Positions 45,758 through 54,454 of a stretch of DNA of 64,000 nucleotides are shown piece after piece. The stretch lies in NCBI RefSeq assembly GCF_003011885.1, contig NZ_PXXO01000006.1, forward strand, positions 1 through 64,000, read 5' to 3'. The notes below the pieces were generated by a model, which was given only the letters and a program-made list of their open reading frames with translations, was not told where the DNA came from and did no database searches. Position 1 is the stretch's first letter; every line of letters begins with the position of its first letter. This DNA comes from Cyanobium usitatum str. Tous. Its GTDB lineage: Bacteria; Cyanobacteriota; Cyanobacteriia; PCC-6307; Cyanobiaceae. A program made the translations under genes and the position numbers.

Positions 45758-47131
45758 TTGAGATCTGCCCTGCCCCAGTGGGAGCCGGCCCAGCTGCCGG
45801 CCTGCGGCTCCCCGGATCGCTGGGGCTGGCTGCAACAGCTGCGCAACCAGCCCGAGCTGGATCCTGAACCTTGGCTGCTGGCGCTGGAAAACGGCAGCCT
45901 CAGCATCGCCCCAGACCTGCTTGCCGTGCTGGCGGAGCGGCTGGATCCGCCGGCCCAGTTGCGCCTGCTGCGCTGGTGGCGCCAGCAGCCCGATCCGGAT
46001 CCAGGCTTGCCCAGCCAGGTACTGCGCCACCGCGATGGAGCTAGTGCCGCTTGGCTGCTGGAGCAATTGGCCCCGGGTCCGGTGGCCCTTGGCTTTGCTT
46101 TGCCCCTCTCGGCTTTGCCCCAAGTTGTGGCGGCAGCCCTGCTGCCCCTGTTGGGTCACCAGCGCCAGGTTGCGGCTTGGCCCGTGCTGCTGTGCTGGAT
46201 GCGGGCCCCAATCGCCACCCCATTGCGGCGCGCCGCTCTCGAAGGGGTAGCCCGTGGTTTGTCGGTGTGGCCCCGGTCCCAGTTGGTGGCTGGCCTCAGC
46301 GCCCTGGCCGGCGACCTCGATCCCCAGCTGGCTGCCCCGGCGGTGGATCTGCTGGCCCGCTTGCCAGGAGCCCGCCGCGCCTTGGTGCCCCTGCGGCGCT
46401 GCGGGCTCGATCCGCGGGTGGCCGAGCGCTTGGGGCGCCGCTTGGCTGCTACGCCGGCCCAACCCCTGCTGCTGGTGGTGCATGGCCGAGCGGGCGGCCA
46501 GCTGCCTGCCGAGTTGGTGGCGCTGGCCGCCGAGCTGGAGTGCCGCCGTGGTGCGCCCGTGCGGCTACAGGCCCTTTCGGCTGCGGCGCCGGCTGCGGTG
46601 CCGGCGGTGGCGAGCGAGCTGCTGCAGCCAGGTCAGGTCCTCGGCTTGGTGCCGCTACTGCTGCTGCCCGGCGGCCATGTGCGCCACGATTTGCCGGCGA
46701 TCGTGCGCCATTGGTCGGCTTTCGCCCGGGTGCAGCACTGGCCCTTCCTGGGGGCCTGGCCCCGCTGGCAGGCCGCCCTCGCTAGGGAGCTAGCCGAATT
46801 GGCGATGCAGGATTACAAGCCAGCGGCCCGGCCCCTGCTGCTGCATCACCCCCTGGAGGGCCCCCTGGCAGCCCGCTACCTCACCACTTTGGAGCGGCGC
46901 ACCGGCGCCCAGTGCGTCGCCACTCCATACAGTGCAGAACACCTCGCGGAGCTGAAGCTGACCCTTGCCGCTCCAGACCTTGCCGCTCCAGCCTTGGCCG
47001 CTCCAGCACTGCCTCTGGCTCTGGCCGCCAACCGGCTCACCGACCAGCTAGCCGAGCAGGTGGGTCCGCCGTTGCTGCAGCGGCCTGGCCTGCGGCAGCT
47101 GCTGCTGGCTGAACTCGAGGCCCTGCCATGA
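45758..47131 (+). CDS. HEAT-like repeat / CbiX-type sirohydrochlorin chelatase fusion
   Basis: A 457-residue two-part protein. Residues about 1-230 are Leu/Ala/Arg-rich helical repeats of HEAT type (e.g. AALEGVARGLSVWPRSQLVAGLSALAGDLDPQLAA). From about residue 237 the CbiX/SirB chelatase fold begins: PLLLVVHGRAGGQLPAELVALAAELECRRG with the HG metal-site start, then GLVPLLLLPGGHVRHDLPAIV with the second conserved His. It likely inserts iron into sirohydrochlorin for the NirA siroheme. The start is TTG at 45758 behind GCGGAGGG. It ends overlapping the cobA ATG by four bases. A 15-base tandem repeat near the 3' end encodes Ala-Pro-rich units. Confidence 0.8.
   Translation: MRSALPQWEPAQLPACGSPDRWGWLQQLRNQPELDPEPWLLALENGSLSIAPDLLAVLAERLDPPAQLRLLRWWRQQPDPDPGLPSQVLRHRDGASAAWLLEQLAPGPVALGFALPLSALPQVVAAALLPLLGHQRQVAAWPVLLCWMRAPIATPLRRAALEGVARGLSVWPRSQLVAGLSALAGDLDPQLAAPAVDLLARLPGARRALVPLRRCGLDPRVAERLGRRLAATPAQPLLLVVHGRAGGQLPAELVALAAELECRRGAPVRLQALSAAAPAAVPAVASELLQPGQVLGLVPLLLLPGGHVRHDLPAIVRHWSAFARVQHWPFLGAWPRWQAALARELAELAMQDYKPAARPLLLHHPLEGPLAARYLTTLERRTGAQCVATPYSAEHLAELKLTLAAPDLAAPALAAPALPLALAANRLTDQLAEQVGPPLLQRPGLRQLLLAELEALP
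46964..47008. repeat. Three-copy 15-base tandem repeat in the chelatase gene
   Basis: Units CTTGCCGCTCCAGAC, CTTGCCGCTCCAGCC and TTGGCCGCTCCAGCA follow each other. They encode successive LAAPD/LAAPA/LAAPA pentapeptides between the chelatase domain and the C-terminal helix, most likely a flexible linker. Confidence 0.85.
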
Positions 47132-47916
47132 GTGCCCCAGCCCAGCTCGGCACGGTTTACCTGGTGGGGGCGGGTCCCGGTGATCCGGAGCTGCTCACCC
47201 TCAAGGCCCACCGGCTGCTGCGGCAGTGCGATGCCCTTGTCTACGACTCCTTGGTGCCGCAGGCCGTGCTGAATCTGGTGCCCCAAGGCTGCGAGCTCCA
47301 CTTTGTCGGCAAGCGCCGCGGACACCATTCTGTGCCGCAGCCAAGCACCAACGCGGTGCTTGTGGAACTGGCCAGCCGCCATCGCCTGATCGTGCGGCTT
47401 AAGGGCGGTGATCCCTTTTTGTTTGGCCGCGGCGGCGAGGAGGCGGCCCACTTAGCCGCCAGGGGCGTGCCGGTGCAGGTGGTGCCTGGGGTAACGGCTG
47501 GCATCGCGGCTCCGGCCTATGCGGGCATTCCCGTTACCCACCGCCGCGCCGGCTCCAGTGTCACCTTCGTGACGGGCCATGAGGAGATCGACAAGGGCCG
47601 GCCCGGTGTGAACTGGCGCGGCCTGGCCCAGACCAGTGATGGCTTGGTGATCTACATGGGCCTGCACAACCTGCGCCGCATCGCCGAGGAGCTGATGGCG
47701 GGTGGCCTGGCGGCCGACACGCCCGCGGCCGTGATTCAGCAGGGCACCGTGCGGGGGCAGCGGCAGTTGATCAGCGTGCTGGGTGAGCTGGCCGACCGGG
47801 CTGAGGAGCAGGATTTTGCTTCGCCCTCAATCGTGGTGCTGGGCGAAGTGGTGGCCCAGCGGGTGCCGGTCTGTGCCCCCGAGCCGGCTGATGTGGAGAT
47901 GCCGATCCCCTTTTGA
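47128..47916 (+). CDS. cobA: Uroporphyrinogen-III C-methyltransferase
   Basis: This enzyme methylates uroporphyrinogen III twice with S-adenosylmethionine to give precorrin-2, the branch point to siroheme and cobalamin. The 262-residue protein has the SAM-dependent tetrapyrrole methylase motifs YLVGAGPGDPELLTLKAHRLL, VRLKGGDPFLFGRGGEEA and GVTAGIAAPAYAGIPVTHR, and the C-terminal GLVIYMGLHNLRRI. It has no fused uroporphyrinogen-III synthase or CysG dehydrogenase domain. The start overlaps the chelatase stop by four bases, so the two are translationally coupled. Confidence 0.95.
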   Translation: MSAPAQLGTVYLVGAGPGDPELLTLKAHRLLRQCDALVYDSLVPQAVLNLVPQGCELHFVGKRRGHHSVPQPSTNAVLVELASRHRLIVRLKGGDPFLFGRGGEEAAHLAARGVPVQVVPGVTAGIAAPAYAGIPVTHRRAGSSVTFVTGHEEIDKGRPGVNWRGLAQTSDGLVIYMGLHNLRRIAEELMAGGLAADTPAAVIQQGTVRGQRQLISVLGELADRAEEQDFASPSIVVLGEVVAQRVPVCAPEPADVEMPIPF

Positions 47917-48017
47917 GCCAAGCCAGATTCCTTGATGGGTAGTGGTTGCGACGGCCGGCCCCCCGGTGGTGAGTTTCATTAGGCCTTGATCTGGCAGCAC
48001 CCGCTGCTCTTACCCGA

Positions 48018-48536
48018 ATGTCTGCCCTTCCCCTGGCTGGCCCTTCCCGGTCTGCGCCGATGTTTGAGCTGATTCCCTACGAGAAGTTCCGCGATACCCC
48101 CGCTGTTCGTTTCTTTGATATCACCGTTGCCAGCTCCAATGCCCGCGATCTGGTGATCCATGCCGGTCCGGCGGTGAGCCCTCCGGATGAGGAGAAGACT
48201 GGTGCCTGGCAGTTTTATCTGCACCCCCACCAGGAAGATAATTTGTTGGCCCTGAACGGCGGTCGAACTTTTTACTTGGTCAATTTGGGTTGGAATTATC
48301 CGTATCACATTGTTCGCCTAGAAACAGGTGGCGACATCCTGCGCATTCCTCCGGGAACGTTTCACCGCTCCGTTTCTGATCACGATGGTTCGGTGGTGCT
48401 TAATCAGGCTGTGCGTGAGGAGGGTGCCAGCGTGGTGCGGGAGTTTCGGGTATACAACAGCCGCCTCATTCCCCGATTATTTGCTACAACTTTTAAAACG
48501 GCCCCCCTGCCTAAGTTGCATGGGGTTAGCTGGTAG
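48018..48536 (+). CDS. Cupin-fold protein, unknown function
   Basis: The 172-residue product shows both cupin signatures. FYLHPHQEDNLLALNGG is a good motif 1 (His-x-His...Glu) and GDILRIPPGTFHRSVSD a good motif 2, so a metal-binding double-psi barrel is likely. LPKLHGVSW closes the protein. The frame starts at 48018; a second ATG at 48060 (MFELIPYEKFRD) removes a low-complexity leader and may be the real start. It lies 101 bases after cobA on the same strand and is convergent with the EAL gene. Enzyme or sensor function cannot be told. Confidence 0.75.
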   Translation: MSALPLAGPSRSAPMFELIPYEKFRDTPAVRFFDITVASSNARDLVIHAGPAVSPPDEEKTGAWQFYLHPHQEDNLLALNGGRTFYLVNLGWNYPYHIVRLETGGDILRIPPGTFHRSVSDHDGSVVLNQAVREEGASVVREFRVYNSRLIPRLFATTFKTAPLPKLHGVSW

Positions 48537-48540
48537 GCCT

Positions 48541-49308
48541 TTAGTGAAACTCGGCTAAGTAGTGGGCCATAGCAGCCACCGACATCGGCCGGCTGAATAG
48601 GTTGCCCTGACCATGCTTATAGCCGTTCTGCACCAGCCAGGCGCGTTGAGAGTCGGTTTCGACCCCTTCAGCGGTACTTTCCAGTCCTAAATCGGCGCAG
48701 AGATTCTGGATTGTTTTTAGCAACTGGTTGCTGGGATTGCTACTGTCATCGATGCGCTCTACAAAGCTGCAATCAACCTTCACCGTGCGCACTGGATAGT
48801 TGTGGAGGCGGCTGAGCGAGGAATAACCCGTGCCGAAGTCGTCGATTGCGATGGCAACTCCCAGGCGGCGCAGGGAGTTGAGGAAGATTCCAAGTTCCGA
48901 GCCATTGTCATGTAAATAATCCTCGACCAGTTCTACTAGCAGCTGCCAATCTTTTGGCAAGGGGGTGGAGCGGATCAGTTGCAGCAACCGTTGGCGCTGG
49001 CCCTCACTTTCCAGCAGTAGGCCGGAGAGATTCACTGAGAGTTGCAGCGGCTGCCCTGGTGCAGCGCTTGCTAGTTCATGGCTGGCTTGGATTGCTTTCT
49101 GGATTATCTGAAGATCAAGTTCACCGCTGAGCCCGGCCAGGTGAGATATCGGCAAAAAATTATTGGGCAGCATCATTTCGCCGCTGTCGGTGCGCCAGCG
49201 CATCAGGCATTCCAGGCCTACAGGCTTGCCCGTGACGAGATCAACAATCGGTTGCAGGTAGGGGGTGATTTCGTTGCGTCGGATAGCGCGACGTAGATCG
49301 GTTTCCAC
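48541..49308 (-). CDS. EAL-domain c-di-GMP phosphodiesterase (3' part of a split GAF-GGDEF-EAL gene)
   Basis: An almost complete EAL domain of 255 residues. The EAL motif is altered to ECL (VGLECLMRW), but the catalytic and metal residues look intact: Asn of LSVNLSG, Glu of VELVED, Asp-Asp of IAIDDFGTGYSS, Lys of VKVDCSF, Glu of TAEGVET and Gln of GQGNLFSRPM. It should hydrolyse c-di-GMP. The GTG start at 49308 is internal to a longer reading frame. Upstream in frame are Q-H-Y-Q-V, the normal joint after a GGDEF domain, running back to a 7-A tract where the GAF/GGDEF frame is met. Separate translation of the EAL half is possible but not shown. Confidence 0.85.
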   Translation of the reverse strand: METDLRRAIRRNEITPYLQPIVDLVTGKPVGLECLMRWRTDSGEMMLPNNFLPISHLAGLSGELDLQIIQKAIQASHELASAAPGQPLQLSVNLSGLLLESEGQRQRLLQLIRSTPLPKDWQLLVELVEDYLHDNGSELGIFLNSLRRLGVAIAIDDFGTGYSSLSRLHNYPVRTVKVDCSFVERIDDSSNPSNQLLKTIQNLCADLGLESTAEGVETDSQRAWLVQNGYKHGQGNLFSRPMSVAAMAHYLAEFH

Positions 49309-49388
49309 TTGGTAGTGCTGCTGTGCCGCCAGTCGTGCGGGCAGATCGATGAAGTTGAAATTGCTGTTTTTGCTGCGATCGGTGATGG

Positions 49389-50399
49389 CTATGCGTTGGG
49401 CGATGCTGGCGTCAGAGAGTAGAGAATCAACATCGCTATAGTTTTTTTGAAGATTGCAATGCCCATGTTCATTCCCAGCTCTATGTCGCGGTCGTTTAGT
49501 TTTAATGGTGCCTCAAGGCTCGCCATGCATCTTTCTGCAACCGCTGTGATAGCACTTTCTTCTGAGAGTTGTGGTAGCACGATTGCTATCTCGTCATCTG
49601 AGAAGTAGGCGGTTGATGCTTGAGCAGGTAGACAGTCCCGTAGGCGCTCTAAGCCAGTTTGGATTAGGTTTTTCGCCGCAGCGCTCCCAATGGTGGCGCT
49701 GACGCGGGAATACTCCTTGAACTTGCAGCGCGCCAGTGCAAAGCAGGGTGGTTGATCTAGGCCTAGCAGCAGGCTCAGCATCTGCTGTAGCTGCTCCCGA
49801 TTCATTACTGGATTGATTTCACTAAGCAGCTGGATGCCTGGCTTGACCTGCCCATTTCCCCCTTGGGCCTGCAGTGCTAATTCGGCGGATTGCAGTAGGT
49901 GGGCTTCTCGCCGCAGTTCCATTTGGCTAACCACTTGGCGAGCCAGTCGCTCTAGGGAGGTGACCTGCTTAGGTGTAAGGGCCTTCGGTTCGATATCAAT
50001 GGCGCAAAGACTGCCCAATGCCATGCCGTTGGCGGCGATTAAGGGGAAGCCGGCATAAAAACGGATGCGAGGCTCACCTAATACAAGTGGATTATCGGCA
50101 AAGCGATCATCTTCAAGGGCGTCGTTTACAATTAAGGGCCGGCGCTGAACGATTGTGTGGCCGCAAAGCGAAATATTTCTGGGCGTTTCCTTGGGTGCGT
50201 CGTCGAGGCCAACGCAAGACTTAAACCACTGACGATTTTCGTCGATAAGGCTTATAACTCCTATTTTTGCGCCAGTAATATCTTGAACTAGGTGGGTGAT
50301 ATCGTCGAAGATTGCCTCAGATTGTGTATCAAGAACGCCGTAGCTATGCAGTTCCTTGAGGCGAGCCGAATCATCTTCGGGTATGGGCGCTTCTTGCAC
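49389..50399 (-). CDS. GAF domain protein with degenerate GGDEF (5' part of the split gene)
   Basis: Residues about 10-165 form a GAF domain (RLKELHSYGVLDTQSEAIFDDI...VISLIDENRQWFKSCVG...SLCGHTIVQRRPLIVNDA). After a linker, residues about 205-320 resemble a GGDEF domain, but the motif itself is lost: the region STAYFSDDEIAIVLPQ stands where RxGGDEF should be, so it is probably non-catalytic and may bind nucleotide or regulate. The frame reads GIAIFKK and, after the 7-A tract at 49442-49448, ends in an unrelated tail (TIAMLILYSLTPASPNA). The -1 frame instead continues as NYSDVDSLLSDASIAQRIAIT, a normal GGDEF C-terminus, into the EAL gene. Confidence 0.82.
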   Translation of the reverse strand: MQEAPIPEDDSARLKELHSYGVLDTQSEAIFDDITHLVQDITGAKIGVISLIDENRQWFKSCVGLDDAPKETPRNISLCGHTIVQRRPLIVNDALEDDRFADNPLVLGEPRIRFYAGFPLIAANGMALGSLCAIDIEPKALTPKQVTSLERLARQVVSQMELRREAHLLQSAELALQAQGGNGQVKPGIQLLSEINPVMNREQLQQMLSLLLGLDQPPCFALARCKFKEYSRVSATIGSAAAKNLIQTGLERLRDCLPAQASTAYFSDDEIAIVLPQLSEESAITAVAERCMASLEAPLKLNDRDIELGMNMGIAIFKKTIAMLILYSLTPASPNA

Positions 50400-50435
50400 G
50401 CGTGCTAGATGTTAAAACCTCACCACAACATTAAC

Positions 50436-52214
50436 TTAGCTGTTCGCATTTTGTCTAGCATGGCGTAGGTCCGCATCCGAGCGGGCTAGCAGGATATCGG
50501 GTTTGAGTTCATCCCCCTCCAGGCTGCTGATCCCAGTGGTGATGCTGGTGGGAACAAGTTCCTGCTTGCTTGCCAGCCTCAGCTGGCTTACAAGGGCTTG
50601 CAGCTCTTCAGCCATTTCATGGGCTGCAGCTCCATTGCAATCGGTGGCCACCACCACGAACTCATCCCCGCCGCTACGGAATAAGTGGTCGGTGATGCGC
50701 AGCCTTTGGCGTACCGCACTGGCCACTCGCTTCAGAACTAGGTCGCCGATTTCATGACCAAAGCGGTCGTTGATATCGGTGAGATTATCAATGTCGATGG
50801 TGATGCAGCTGAGGGCTTCGCCGGTGCGGCGGCAGCGTAGGCATTCCTCTTTTAGCCTTAAGAAGAGGACATTGCGATTGCCGCAGCCGGTGAGTATGTC
50901 GCTTGAGCTGACCTGTTCGAGTTCGTCGCGAGAGCGGCGTAGGGCCAGGTTTGTCTCTTGCAGATCAAAGGTCAGCAAACGCACTTGCTGGATTCTTTGG
51001 TTGATCAACAGCACCATTACGCGCAGTTCGTTGATCAGAGATGGGGCAAGAGTGCTCAGACCGTCTGGGCTAGTAAGCATCGGCTTCAGCAATTTATTGA
51101 TTTCGCGCTCAAACAATGCCCCAAGCGTCATGCTGGCGGCAGTGCCAAGCAATAGTGTGGTTAGAACGACAACCAGTAGCTGTGAGATTTGATCTTGCAT
51201 CCGTTTAACAAGTGTGCCTGCTGGCTGCACTACTTGAATCAATACGGATGGTTGACCTGGGCTGGCATGAAGTTGGCTGTAACTCCAGTAGCCATTTACC
51301 CATTTCCTCAGCCCGGCCATGGGTTGCTTGGAGATCAGCACCGCTAATTCGCGGGGATGCACATTGGCGCGTCCCCCATCGGTGTAGTCCTTGTCGAGCT
51401 GACTGAACAGTTCAGCATCGGAGCTGGTGCTGTTGCCATTGGCCTCGACACGTCGGTAGGCCACATCTCCGCCTGGTATTTCAGACCATGGTTTGGATGC
51501 GGCAACAGCCCGATTTACTACTTTTAGATTGTCAAGCTCCGCTTGCTGCATCGCCAGCACTAGCTGGTAGCCGGAGCTCATAGTGATGATTAGGGCTGGC
51601 ACGGTCATGGTGATCAGCACCAGTCCCACGATTAGCCCCCGCAATGAGATGCCATTGCCGTGCCCCTTGCGGTTTTGCAGCGCGCTGATCACCATGAACA
51701 GCACGAATGCAATTGTGGCGTTAAGGACCCCATTGACAACTTGTTTCAACGCGGTGACAGTCACGTTGCTGGGGTCTATTTGAAGTATTAGGCCATAAAA
51801 GATGGCTACCATGGGTGCTCCTAGCAGAAGCCAGTAGCTGATCGCCAGGGGGATAACTGCGCCAGTGCTTACTTGATCGTTGCGGCGGCTAAGGCGTTGT
51901 AGGCCGAGGGTTAGCCAGGTGATTTCGGCGCTGAAGATCACTACCGCCCAAGGATGGCCCCATGCTTTCCAGGTCACCAGGCTGGCGATGCAGCCCACCG
52001 GAATTACCCAGCCGGTGCGCCAGAGCAGCAAGGCCAGGATCGGCAGGATCGAGCCCAGTAGCACTTGGATGCCATAGAAGAGTGGCAGGGGCTGCAGGTT
52101 CAGCAGTACCGCCAGGCCTGCCGTAAGGGCCAGAACAAGTCCTTGCCTACGAGTTGGCGGCGCAAACAGCGCGCCCCACGGGGATGGGGCAGGGGAACCA
52201 GTTATCGATGCCAT
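50436..52214 (-). CDS. Membrane diguanylate cyclase (GGDEF)
   Basis: From ATG 52214 the product has 592 residues. The first third has several hydrophobic helices (LVLALTAGLAVLLNLQPLPLF, VLLGSILPILALLLWR), then a periplasmic-like stretch with GYWSYSQLHA. A membrane helix (LLVVVLTTLLLGTAASMTLGAL) and a HAMP-like linker lead to the GGDEF domain. The catalytic motif FRSGGDEFVVVATD is intact, and the inhibitory RxxD I-site (RITD) sits five residues before it. It should make c-di-GMP and be feedback-inhibited. It is divergent from the substrate-binding protein pair, with a 153-base intergenic region, and lies just upstream of the GAF gene. Confidence 0.9.
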   Translation of the reverse strand: MASITGSPAPSPWGALFAPPTRRQGLVLALTAGLAVLLNLQPLPLFYGIQVLLGSILPILALLLWRTGWVIPVGCIASLVTWKAWGHPWAVVIFSAEITWLTLGLQRLSRRNDQVSTGAVIPLAISYWLLLGAPMVAIFYGLILQIDPSNVTVTALKQVVNGVLNATIAFVLFMVISALQNRKGHGNGISLRGLIVGLVLITMTVPALIITMSSGYQLVLAMQQAELDNLKVVNRAVAASKPWSEIPGGDVAYRRVEANGNSTSSDAELFSQLDKDYTDGGRANVHPRELAVLISKQPMAGLRKWVNGYWSYSQLHASPGQPSVLIQVVQPAGTLVKRMQDQISQLLVVVLTTLLLGTAASMTLGALFEREINKLLKPMLTSPDGLSTLAPSLINELRVMVLLINQRIQQVRLLTFDLQETNLALRRSRDELEQVSSSDILTGCGNRNVLFLRLKEECLRCRRTGEALSCITIDIDNLTDINDRFGHEIGDLVLKRVASAVRQRLRITDHLFRSGGDEFVVVATDCNGAAAHEMAEELQALVSQLRLASKQELVPTSITTGISSLEGDELKPDILLARSDADLRHARQNANS

Positions 52215-52367
52215 TAGGTAAACGTAGTCGTAGTGTCTGTCAGGGTGCGAGATATGAAGTTTTTGGTAAGAAGCCAATCATTTCCTTAGACTCTCTTGGC
52301 GTTAAACCCCTTACTGGCTACCCCTTGGCCGGCATGAGTTTGTCGTTTCTTTCCTGGTTTTACGCCA

Positions 52368-53363
52368 ATGGGCATTTGCCTGTCTCCGGGCTTGGGTCGC
52401 CAGCTGTTCACTCTGGCTGCAACTGGCTTCGCCTGGGCGGCAGTTGCAGGCTGCGCCGCTAAGCCTGAGGAGGTCAATGTGCCCATATCCAGCTGGCCGG
52501 GATATGAGTATTTTTATTTGGCTGAGCGCCGTGGCCTGGCTGAGCGTTACGGCTTTAAATTAACGACATCCCAGTTTGCGGATCCCCAGGAAATTGTTCA
52601 TTCCTATCTGCGGGGTGAACTTAATGTGGCTCAGCTCACCACTGTGGAGCTTGTCGATATTTGTGAGAAGATTCCTGAACGCTGCCCTGTGGTGGTGCTG
52701 ATTCTGGATGAATCACGTGGTGGCGATATCATTGCAGCGCGCCATGGCGTAGATACTTTGCAGGACCTCGCTGGTAAGCGTATCGGTACAACCTTTTCAT
52801 CCCTCGGTCCCTATTTTGTTAGTCGGGCTCTGCAGCGTTCTGGGTTGAGCCTCGATCAGGTCGAGGTCCGTAATATGCCGTTGGCGGAGATGCCCGCTGC
52901 CCTGAAGCAGGGCAGCGTTGATGCAGTTGCCTTTTACCCACCGTTTAGTGACTACGCAGCCCGCGATGGCCATTCCAGGGTGCTATTTGACAGCCGGCAA
53001 ACCCCTGGGGAGATTTTTGATATATTGGTGATTGATCCTTCATATCTTCATAGTAATTCGGTTGTGCTGACTAAATTGGTTAAGGCCTGGCAAGACGCCC
53101 ACCAACTGGCTCAAGCTCACCCAAAGCAGTCGATAGGGCTAATGGCTGACCGGCAGAAAGTGAGCGCCAAAGAGTTTCAGCAGGCTGAAAACGGCTTGGT
53201 TTATTACGGGCTTGCTGAGCAGAAAGTAATGTTGGCTCCCGGCGGTGTGATGGAGCGTAATCTTAAGTCTGTCCAAAAGGTGCAACAGGAGCTGAAGCTG
53301 GTGCGGATTGGCGCCCAGCTGCCTTCAGTCACTAACCGCTTAGTGGAAGCTGCCCTGCGATGA
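52368..53363 (+). CDS. NMT1/SsuA-type substrate-binding lipoprotein (first of a tandem pair)
   Basis: The 331-residue protein has a signal peptide ending in a lipobox (AAVAGC) near residue 29. The binding domain is of the NrtA/SsuA/THI5 type, with SSWPGYEYFYLAERRGLAERYG at its start, LDESRGGDIIAARHGV in the middle and FYPPFSDYAAR near the hinge. No permease or ATPase gene follows. The next gene is a paralog, overlapping by four bases. It likely presents a small ligand to a membrane partner. The ligand is unknown; the SWPGYE motif is not the NrtA nitrate-site motif. Confidence 0.85.
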   Translation: MGICLSPGLGRQLFTLAATGFAWAAVAGCAAKPEEVNVPISSWPGYEYFYLAERRGLAERYGFKLTTSQFADPQEIVHSYLRGELNVAQLTTVELVDICEKIPERCPVVVLILDESRGGDIIAARHGVDTLQDLAGKRIGTTFSSLGPYFVSRALQRSGLSLDQVEVRNMPLAEMPAALKQGSVDAVAFYPPFSDYAARDGHSRVLFDSRQTPGEIFDILVIDPSYLHSNSVVLTKLVKAWQDAHQLAQAHPKQSIGLMADRQKVSAKEFQQAENGLVYYGLAEQKVMLAPGGVMERNLKSVQKVQQELKLVRIGAQLPSVTNRLVEAALR

Positions 53364-54370
53364 CAATTCAGCGACCTAGTCACCAGCGTCCCTGGGTTCG
53401 GAGTCCTTGGATATCGGGTTTGGTTGGTTTGGTTTCCCTGGCAGCTGTTTTGGCTGCCTGGCGAACCCTGAATTCCCAGTCACGGCTTTCTGTGGCGATT
53501 ACCAGTTGGCCTGGCTATGAGTATCTGTATTTGGCTGAGCAGCGGCGGCTGGGGCAGCGCTATGGGCTCGATTTGCGGGTGCGGCAATACAACTCCCTTG
53601 AGGACCAGCGCTTTGCGTACGGACGTGGAGAAGTTGAGGTTATTGCTACGACGCTTCCAGATGCTGTGGCTATTTGCCAGGAGGTGCCGAAGCGTTGTCC
53701 CGAGTTGTTTTTAGTGATTGACGAATCCCACGGTGCGGATGTGATTATCAGCAAGAGCGATATCGGACATGTACGTGGTTTGGTTGGTCAGACGGTGGGG
53801 CTGGAGCGCACTGTTCTTGCTGAATACCTGCTTTTGCGAGCTTTTGAAACCAAGCAAGTGCCATTTGACCAGGTGCGCTTCATGCACGAAGGGCCCATCG
53901 CCCTTGTTAGCGCGCTGAGTAAGGGCAAGGTTGCCGCGATTGTTACCTATCCTCCCCATGCAAACTCCCTGCGTGAGGATTCTCTCTACCGGGTTCTATT
54001 TAGTTCTGCTCAAATCCCCGGGGAGATTGTTAATGTCTTGGCTGTAAATCCTGTTTTTGCTAAGCGCCATCCGGGCATGATTAGGGCACTAGTGCGCACT
54101 TGGTGGGCGGCTCAGGCCCTGGCCAGGGCCGAACCAACTTCCTCCCTTGCCCTTATGGCCAAACGTGAGCAGGTAAGCCCGGCAGAGTTTGTCGCCTCAG
54201 AGCGCGGCATTCGTTATCTAGGACCAGCCGATCAGTCGGAAATGCTTGCCCCAACTGGCTCGGTAGCGCGCGTGCTTGCCCGCATGGCAGACCAAATGGT
54301 TTCGGCAGGGCGCCTTTCGGCCAAGGCGCCACTGCCCATGCCCACCCAGGCTTTTCTGCCAAAGCCTTAA
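53360..54370 (+). CDS. NMT1/SsuA-type substrate-binding protein, membrane-anchored (second of a tandem pair)
   Basis: The 336-residue product is clearly homologous to its upstream neighbour: ITSWPGYEYLYLAEQRRLGQRYG, VIDESHGADVIISKSD, TYPPHANSLRED and ALMAKREQVSPAEF all find counterparts. Instead of a lipobox it has an N-terminal membrane helix (SGLVGLVSLAAVLAAW), so it is probably anchored, with the binding domain outside the membrane. Its ATG overlaps the stop of the first gene. It is followed 84 bases later by a diguanylate cyclase in the same orientation. A sensory role is inferred. Confidence 0.83.
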   Translation: MTIQRPSHQRPWVRSPWISGLVGLVSLAAVLAAWRTLNSQSRLSVAITSWPGYEYLYLAEQRRLGQRYGLDLRVRQYNSLEDQRFAYGRGEVEVIATTLPDAVAICQEVPKRCPELFLVIDESHGADVIISKSDIGHVRGLVGQTVGLERTVLAEYLLLRAFETKQVPFDQVRFMHEGPIALVSALSKGKVAAIVTYPPHANSLREDSLYRVLFSSAQIPGEIVNVLAVNPVFAKRHPGMIRALVRTWWAAQALARAEPTSSLALMAKREQVSPAEFVASERGIRYLGPADQSEMLAPTGSVARVLARMADQMVSAGRLSAKAPLPMPTQAFLPKP

Positions 54371-54454
54371 AAAAGAATTACCTTTTTAATGAAATAGTCA
54401 AAATCCGCTGATTTTCCTTATAAGTTACGTCTATTGGCTTGGTCTGGAGAATAA

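Noticed and set aside
45116-46483. 455-codon minus-strand frame spanning nirA and the chelatase gene
   Set aside because: Gln/Gly/His-rich shadow crossing two real genes.
54369-54388. AAAAAG/CTTTTT inverted repeat after the second binding-protein gene
   Set aside because: Almost only A-T pairs, so the predicted hairpin is unstable; could be chance in an A/T-rich spacer.
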